A DNA stretch of 64,000 nucleotides, from NCBI GenBank assembly GCA_031769625.1, contig JAUIMM010000739.1, forward strand, positions 620,001 to 684,000. The letters are read 5' to 3'. The notes beneath the pieces are model-generated. The model was not told the DNA's origin, ran no database searches, and saw only the letters and a list, made by a program, of their open reading frames with translations. Each line of letters begins with the position of its first letter. The stretch's first letter is position 1. Source of the stretch: Taudactylus pleione. Its lineage: Eukaryota > Chordata > Amphibia > Anura > Myobatrachidae. A program made the translations under genes and the position numbers. This document shows positions 39,901 to 48,900 of the stretch, in pieces.

Positions 39901-42900
39901 AGGCCTGCGGGGGCCTGCGGCAGCTCTGTATACTGCAGCATTGCAGATCGCGCTGGCAGCTGGCGGAGATTACAACCGAAGGATGAGGATTTCAAATTGG
40001 ATTTTTATTTTAATAGTGTGTCAGCTGGTAAGAAAGACGAGCGCGGTGTATAAACGGAGAGGGAATGAAGCCCCAATAATAGGACGTCAGCCAAATGTAA
40101 TAATACAACTTTTCTCTCTCTCTTTACTGCGGTGTCACTGGATAGTATAGTAAATAAATACATTTCACAATAGCGGTTACAAGCTTGCATTAAACAGGTT
40201 CTCAGCACAAAATAGTCCAGTCATTAGTTCCTATTTCTGTCAGTGCATCGCTCTACGGATACAAAATGTAAAGCAGAAATTACACGAGAAAAAAAATAAA
40301 TAGGTAGGTTCTCTTTCTCTATTTTATAAAAGGCAGTTTCATTATTACCTTAACTCATTGCTTTGCTATTAATGACTGATAATTCTGCAGAACTCTCACA
40401 GTGTAATGTGACTACCACGGCAACCACAGTCGCATGACACGATGTACTGAGCAGAGACACTTTGGAACACCTCCCTGAGCACTATCTACACTGACAGCCT
40501 CCTTTCCCCCCCCTGCCATCACAGGACATGCTGAGAGCTGTGTAGCAGACTGACAGTCTGTCTCAGAAAGCCATGCTTGTTTCCCCCCCAGAGAGATTTT
40601 GAAAGGAGGAGATAATGATTTGTAAAACGGCAAGAAAAATGGCTGCTTACAAATTTACAAAGGGAATGAACTTGCCATTTAAAATACAAAAACATTAAAG
40701 ACATAATTCTGTGACTCTGTTGCTTTATACAGTAATGCGCAGGTGACCCCCCCCCCACTAGGACTGTAGAAGCGTGGTACGTCTTTAGCTTGAAGGATCA
40801 GACCTGTTCTGTATTGTAAATATCCATCTCTGACACATTTGTCTGGGTGAAATAAATAATGATTTAGCTAGGATAGAGGTTTCTACAGGTGACAAATGTG
40901 GCGCAGTAGACAGACCGGCATTTAACCCCAGATAAATAAAATTCAGGGGTCAATAACCTTCTCCTCCCATCACTGACTTGCCCCAGCATTAGATCTGCCC
41001 CAGTGACGCTCGCAGCGCGGTTGTCGTACGGCTGATGTGACGCCACTCATCTAACAGGGAAGAAGCAGTTACCGGTGTCAGTGGCTGGTTCTAACCATTA
41101 TGTGATTGACTCCACCATCAGCCCGGACCACCCACATACCGTGACCCTTCTGTTTTTCCTACTGAAGACTCGGTGACAGCTGGAAGTTTAGCAGATATTA
41201 ATATGAATCACTTTAAAGTTAATTTTCCCCCTAAGAAAATAAAATGTTTCCATAAATTTTGCATATTGAACTGAATGTGGAGATTATTCATAAAAGGGAA
41301 AACTTACTATGTACAGTATATAGCTATAAATACACAGTACAAATTGATGACATGGAAATGGCTATGTTCTCAGAGATTGTTTATTTTAGGCGCCTGTTCG
41401 CGTAGAAACATTTGCACGAGATCCAGAGGCTGCGTGAGAAGCAGGAGAGGTTATTCCGGTGTCTACAGAGTTGGAGGCGTACAAGGAATAAAAGTCTGCA
41501 AACTTGGTGCAAAACTCACGCCCCGCAGGCACTGGGGGGCTCACGCCCCGCAGGCACTGGGGGGCTCACGCCCCGCAGGCACTGGGGGGCTCACGCCCCG
41601 CAGGCACTGGGGGGCTCACGCCCCGCAGGCACTGGGGGGCTCACGCCCCGCAGGCACTGGGGGGCTCACGCCCCGCAGGCACTGGGGGGCTCACGCCCCG
41701 CAGGCACTGGGGGGCTCACGCCCCGCAGGCACTGGGGGGCTCACGCCCCGCAGGCACTGGGGGGCTCACGCCCCGCAGGCTAGAACGCAGCAATAAGACA
41801 AGAGGCAAAAGGGTCAGGGGCTTGTTTGGCCCATCACAGACTAATACAGTCCTAGTTTCCTTCACTGCCCCTGTAGCCATCATAGACCTGATGAACCCAA
41901 TTATACATATAACATATACACTGATCGCAGCTGCAAAAGTTAATCAGAACCCTGATGAACTGCCCAAATGTACATATTTCATATTATCACTCATGTAAGA
42001 GGAGGAAACATTATGCAGCACGGTACAGACTCCAGTCCCTGCCCCAGGGAACATGACTGTGCCAGCCGTGGGCACACACCGTGACTACACTACAGACACC
42101 AGTCCCCGCACACACCGTGACTACACTACAGACACCAGTCCCCGCCGTAAGCACACACCGTAACTACACTACAGACACCAGTCCCCGCACACACTGTAAC
42201 TACACTACAGACACCAGTCCCCGCACACACTGTAACTACACTACAGACACCAGTCCCCGCCGTACACACACACCGTAACTACACTACAGACACCAGTCCC
42301 CGCCGTACGCACACACCGTGACTACACTACAGACACGAGTCCCCGCCGTACGCACACACCGTGACTACACTACAGACACGAGTCCCTGCACACACCGTGA
42401 CTACACTACAGACACCAGTCCCTGCACACACCGTGACTACACTACAGACACCAGTCCCTGCACACACCGTGACTACACTACAGACACCAGTCCCCGCCGT
42501 GGGCACACACCGTGACTACACTACAGACACTAGTCCCCGCCGTACGCACACACCGTGACTACACTACAGACACCAGTCCCCGCACACACCGTGACTACAC
42601 TACAGACACCAGTCCCCGCACACACCGTGACTACACTACAGACACCAGTCCCCGCACACAACGTGACTACACTACAGACACCAGTCCCCGCACACACCGT
42701 GACTACACTACAGACACCAGTCCCCGCTGTACGCACACACCGTGACTACACTACAGACACCAGTCCCCGCCGTACGCACACACCGTAACTACACTACAGA
42801 CACCAGTCCCCGCACACACCGTGACTACACTACAGACACCAGTCCCCGCCGTACGCACACACCGTGACTACACTACAGACACCAGTCCCCGCACACACCG

Positions 42901-45900
42901 TGACTACACTACAGACACCAGTCCATGAACACACCGTGACTACACTACAGACACCAGTCCCCGCCGTACGCACACACCGTAACTACACTACAGACACCAG
43001 TCCCCGCTGTACGCACACACCGTGACTACACTACAGACACCAGTCCCCGCCGTACGCACACACCGTAACTACACTACAGACACCAGTCCCCGCTGTACGC
43101 ACACACCGTGACTACACTACAGACACCAGTCCCCGCCGTACGCACACACCGTAACTACACTACAGACACCAGTCCGCGCTGTACGCACACACCGTGACTA
43201 CACTACAGACACCAGTCCCCGCCGTACGCACACACCGTAACTACACTACAGACACCAGTCCAGATATAAACCCGAGACCTCGTACTGGGCCTGTGATAAG
43301 GGGAGAGCGCCCGTGATAAAGCAGCTGTCTCAGACATTGGGGGGGGGGTTCAATTATTTAATAAAGAAAAAAAAAAAAAGCAGCTGAATTACTAACATAT
43401 TCCAGGTGGGATTTTAGGAGAAGACTGAGGCAGTTTTATACCATAACTTTCAGTAATACCAGGAAATGGGCATTTACCGCATTTGAGCCGGCGTTGGGAT
43501 CTTCCAAATCCCTCCGCCGGCAATGGGCGCCGCTCATGTGCAGTCCGCGGGACTGCGCATGCGCAGCAGCCCGGAATGCGCTCCGGCCACATCGCAGGGA
43601 CGGGCTCTTTTCGGAGCCCGTCTCCGTGCATGTGCCGGGTCATACATTCGGCCGGTATGATCGCGTTTTGCAATGCGATCATGGGCAATACTGCATGCCC
43701 TGATCGCATTGCAAAATGCGATCCTTAATAAATGGGCCCCTATGTGACAATATGCAAATGTCGCAGACGCAGGGGGATGTTTTGAGCCACTCACCGGAGT
43801 CTTTGCAAATCCAAGTATCTGCGCAGAAAGACTCAGCATCGATCACTGATCATTCGATTATCGCAGTCCTGAGTGAGTCTATGGTCCCGCAGAATGGCCG
43901 TGTGTACGGAGATGCCGCAGCAATATTTACTGCGTTCAGGGTCACAGATGTAACACGCCCCCGAAATGGTCACGACACCCCCGTGGTCTTTGCCAGCGCT
44001 CCCCGTTACCTCCCCGAATGCTCCCTGTCAATCACACTGTGATTAATGTACTAGGCGTATGCTCTGTGTGACTAAGACGCGTGCGCAATTTGCTGATCAT
44101 CGCTTAAATGTGCCAAAATCGGCATAGCGTATAACGCTTACTCAGGCGCACAATCAAAATACACAAACAGACAACGAATTACACAGAATCGTAGCACAAT
44201 AATAGTCTGCAGGGAACACAGACGTGCGTCAGGGGAGGAAGTAAATGATAGCAATCTATGTATTATACAGAGACATACATACATACTACATGCAGACAGC
44301 ACACAGAGCTCTGACCATTACCCCAACCTCTTTCCCCGGGGTCACAGAGCAGAACAGAGGACGCACTGCGCACATTATACGGGGGGACCAGGGGGGGTTA
44401 TGTAACCGGCTCAGTCACCTCACAGAGCAGGGGGGGGGGTTATGTAACCAGCGGACGTGTGCACTGAAGGGATCAGACATCAGGTTTCCTTTCCCTGAAG
44501 GCCTGTACACAGCACCACACATGTCATGTAGTATGTGTGGGAGCTGGAAGTCTATTGCTGTAACCTAGTATAGTGTTAGGCGATGCACTAAGGCAGGGGT
44601 CTTCAACCTTGGCCCTCCAGCTGCTGTGGAACTACACATCCCAGCATGCACTGCCACCTTTTTGATATAACAGCATGCTAAAACTATGGCAGTGCATGCT
44701 GGGATGTGTGGTTCCACAGCAGCTGGAGGGCCAAGGTTGAAGGCGTATGGTAATGCAAATGATTTTGCCGCTTAGTAATTGCTAAAATATGCTAATGCAG
44801 CAGATTTTATATCAAGACGCCCACCGAAGCCCGCAACCACGTACACCAACGCAGCATTGGGCGCAGATCCTGAAAACATCGACTGCTCGAGTGAGTCTGT
44901 GGTCACTCAGATTGGGCGCGCTAATTGAGACGCTGGAGGTTCATTCTCTGCATGCGCGATCGCAGGAGCTGGCTAGTACACGCCCAGAAAGCGGCCTCGA
45001 CATGCCCGCTTTTTTCCCGGAACCCACTGTAACCACCTGCATAACAGTCTCTTCCTGTCAATCATTTGCTTGTGAATCCTCACAGCGCGTGCAATTACAA
45101 ATAATTTGTATCACGTGCGCAATGCGGCTGTGACATTGCGCAAACCACCGATAATCGCTCAACTGCAGAAGCATCGGAATAGTGTTCAGCTCTGAATCAT
45201 CCCCATAGTGTAATACAGGGTGATGTCACCTGCAGGCTAGTTATACAAGAGTATATTTATCCTCCACCCAGAATCCTTTGCCACCCAGAAAGTGAATGGT
45301 ACCACTGGGTACGGCAGCGTGGGCAGTGAGACGCACGCCAGGGTACGGCAGCGTGGGCAGTGAGACGCACACCAGGGTACGGTAGAGTCACATCAGGGTA
45401 CAGCAGAGTGGGCAATAAGACAGAGTGGCATGGGCAGTAAGACATAGCAGGAAGAGTGAACCAGCAAACAAGGGGTTAGCAGATTATTCTCATGTTCGTC
45501 ATGTTACACAGAGGAAGTAACCACATTACAAAGCTGAACACAAACCCATCCTACACCGTGACACAGCAGCCACCCACCCACCCACCCGATGCCACGCACC
45601 AATGTAATCAGCACAAGATACGTTCAAACCCGTCTTACACACGCTGAGCTTCATTCACAGACTGTTTCCAACAGACCCATCCCGAGAGATGAATGAGAGG
45701 AGTAAGGGAGGGATCTACAGCTGAGGGGTCTGCTCTGGGGACCAGGGGCCGCAAGGGAGGGATCTACAGCTGAGGGGTCTGCTCTGGGGACCAGGGGCCG
45801 CAAGGGAGGGATCTACAGCTGAGGGGTCTGCTCTGGGGACCAGGGGCCGCAAGGGAGGGATCTACAGCTGAGGGGTCTGCTCTGGGGACCAGGGGCCGCA

Positions 45901-48900
45901 AGGGAGGGATCTACAGCTGAGGGGTCTGCTCTGAGGACCAGGGGCCGCAAGGGAGGGATCTACTGCAGAGGGGTCTGCTCTGAGGACCAGGGGCCGCAAG
46001 GGAGGGATCTACTGCAGAGGGGTCTGCTCTGGGGACCAGGGGCCGCAAGGGAGGGATCTACAGCTGAGGGGTCTGTTCTGGGCACCATGGGCCGCAAGGG
46101 AGGGATCTACAGCTGAGGGGTCTGTTCTGGGGACCAGGGGCCGCAAGGGAGGGATCTACAGCTGAGGGGTCTGCTCTGGGGACCAGGGGCCGCAAGGGAG
46201 GGATGTACAGCTGAGGGGTCTGCTCTGGGGACCAGGGGCCGCAAGGGAGGGATGTACAGCTGAGGGGTCTGCTCTGGGGACCAGGGGCCGCAAGGGAGGG
46301 ATGTACTGCTGAGGGGTCTGCTCTGGGGACCAGGGGCCGCAAGGGAGGGATCTACAGCTGAGGGGTCTGCTCTGGGGACCAGGGGCCGCAAGGAAGGGAT
46401 CTACTGCTGAGGGGTCTGCTCTGGGGACCAGGGGCCGCAAGGGAGGGATCTACTGCTGAGGGGTCTGCTCTGGGGACCAGGGGCCGCAAGGGAGGGATGT
46501 ACAGCTGAGGGGTCTGTTCTGGGGACCATGGGCCGCAAGGGAGGGATGTACAGCTGAGGGGTCTGTTCTGGGGACCATGGGCCGCAAGGGAGGGATGTAC
46601 AGCTGAGGGGTCTGTTCTGGGGACCATGGGCCGCAAGGGAGGGATGTACAGCTGAGGGGTCTGTTCTGGGGACCATGGGCCGCAAGGGAGGGATGTACAG
46701 CTGAGGGGTCTGTTCTGGGGACCATGGGCCGCAAGGGAGGGATGTACAGCTGAGGGGTCTGTTCTGGGGACCATGGGCCGCAAGGGAGGGATCTACTGCT
46801 GAGGGGTCTGTTCTGGGGACCAGGGGCCGCAAGGGAGGGATCTACTGCTGAGGGGTCTGCTCTGGGGACCAGGGGCCGCAAGGGAGGGATCTACTGCTGA
46901 GGGGTCTGCTCTGGGGACCAGGGGCCGCAAGGGAGGGATCTACTGCTGAGGGGTCTGCTCTGGGGACCAGGGGCCGCAAGGGAGGGATCTACTGCTGAGG
47001 GGTCTGCTCTGGGGACCAGGGGCCGCAAGGGAGGGATCTACTGCTGAGGGGTCTGCTCTGGGGACCAGGGGCCGCAAGGGAGGGATGTACTGCTGAGGGG
47101 TCTGCTCTGGGGACCAGGGGCCGCAAGGGAGGGATCTACTGCTGAGGGGTCTGTTCTGGGGACCAGGGGCCGCAAGGGAGGGATCTACAGCTGAGGGGTC
47201 TGCTCTGGGAACCATGGGCCGCAAGGGAGGGATGTACTGCTGAGGGGTCTGTTCTGGGGACCAGGGGCCGCAAGGGAGGGATGTACTGCTGAGGGGTCTG
47301 TTCTGGGGACCAGGGGCCGCAAGGGAGGGATGTACTGCTGAGGGGTCTGTTCTGGGGACCATGGGCCGCAAGGGAGGGATGTACTGCTGAGGGGTCTGCT
47401 CTGGGGACCAGGGGCCGCAAGGGAGGGATCTACTGCTGAGGGGTCTGCTCTGGGGACCAGGGGCCGCAAGGGAGGGATCTACTGCTGAGGGGTCTGCTCT
47501 GGGGACCAGGGGCCGCAAGGGAGGGATCTACTGCTGAGGGGTCTGCTCTGGGGACCAGGGGCCGCAAGGGAGGGATCTACTGCTGAGGGGTCTGCTCTGG
47601 GGACCAGGGGCCGCAAGGGAGGGATGTACTGCTGAGGGGTCTGCTCTGGGGACCAGGGGCCGCAAGGGAGGGATCTACTGCTGAGGGGTCTGTTCTGGGG
47701 ACCAGGGGCCGCAAGGGAGGGATCTACAGCTGAGGGGTCTGCTCTGGGAACCATGGGCCGCAAGGGAGGGATGTACTGCTGAGGGGTCTGTTCTGGGGAC
47801 CAGGGGCCGCAAGGGAGGGATGTACTGCTGAGGGGTCTGTTCTGGGGACCAGGGGCCGCAAGGGAGGGATGTACTGCTGAGGGGTCTGTTCTGGGGACCA
47901 TGGGCCGCAAGGGAGGGATCTACTGCTGAGGGGTCTGTTCTGGGGACCAGGGGCCGCAAGGGAGGGATCTACTGCTGAGGGGTCTGTTCTGGGGACCAGG
48001 GGCCGCAAGGGAGGGATGTACTGCTGAGGGGTCTGCTCTGGGGACCAGGGGCCGCAAGGGAGGGATCTACTGCTGAGGGGTCTGTTCTGGGGACCAGGGG
48101 CCGCAAGGGAGGGATGTACTGCTGAGGGGGCTGCTCTAGTGTACAAGGACCCCAAGGGAGGGATCTACAGCTGAGGGGTCTATCCATCTCTCGCTAGCCA
48201 GGAGCTGTAACACTCTCCACCAACTACTTTATGTATTTCCAAGGGTTAGCGCACGTCTTCCATTCGTCATTCTCTCTCTCACTAAGGGCCGTATTTAATT
48301 AGCGGCGAAAAACTGACTTTTTCGCCATTGGCGAAATTGGCTGTTTAAAAAACTACTGTTCCACGTTAATTGGGGTTACGTTCAAATGGGTGCAAGTATA
48401 TTTTTGTGTCATAAAAATGCAAATTTAAAAACCTTTAAAGAACTGCCTGCTGCGACCGCATGCGATGTTTAAAACACTTGACGCATCCATACCGCCCCCC
48501 AAAAAAATCAGACCCAATACGTTAAAACCATTTTCAAAGTACGCAACTCACTCGGGGCATTATGGAGGGTTTCTTACATTGGCGGGTGGTGTGTACATGG
48601 CCGGATCCATGTGTCATGTTCTCCCAGTGACCTTGTGAGGCTGCGGCTTCTATAGGACGGTCAGGACCAATAACCTAATATTAACCTCTGCAAGGCTCAG
48701 CCAGCACCAGCAGTGACCGGGATCAAAGCCAGAACATAGATGCTGCAACAATGTATCCGCTCCAAACTAACAGGTGCGCGTATACAGCCCCCTCGTTCTA
48801 CAGGGGGACAGGTGCGCGTATACAGCCCCCTCGTTCTACAGGGGGACAGGTGCGCGTATACAGCCCCCTCGTTCTACAGGGGGACAGGTGGGCGTATACA

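Noticed and set aside
43480..43740. CpG-rich segment as a possible second promoter
   Set aside because: It contains the inverted pair GATCGCGTTTTGCAATGCG and TTGCAAAATGCGATC and repeat-like ends, and no exon follows on either strand. A decayed MITE is simpler.
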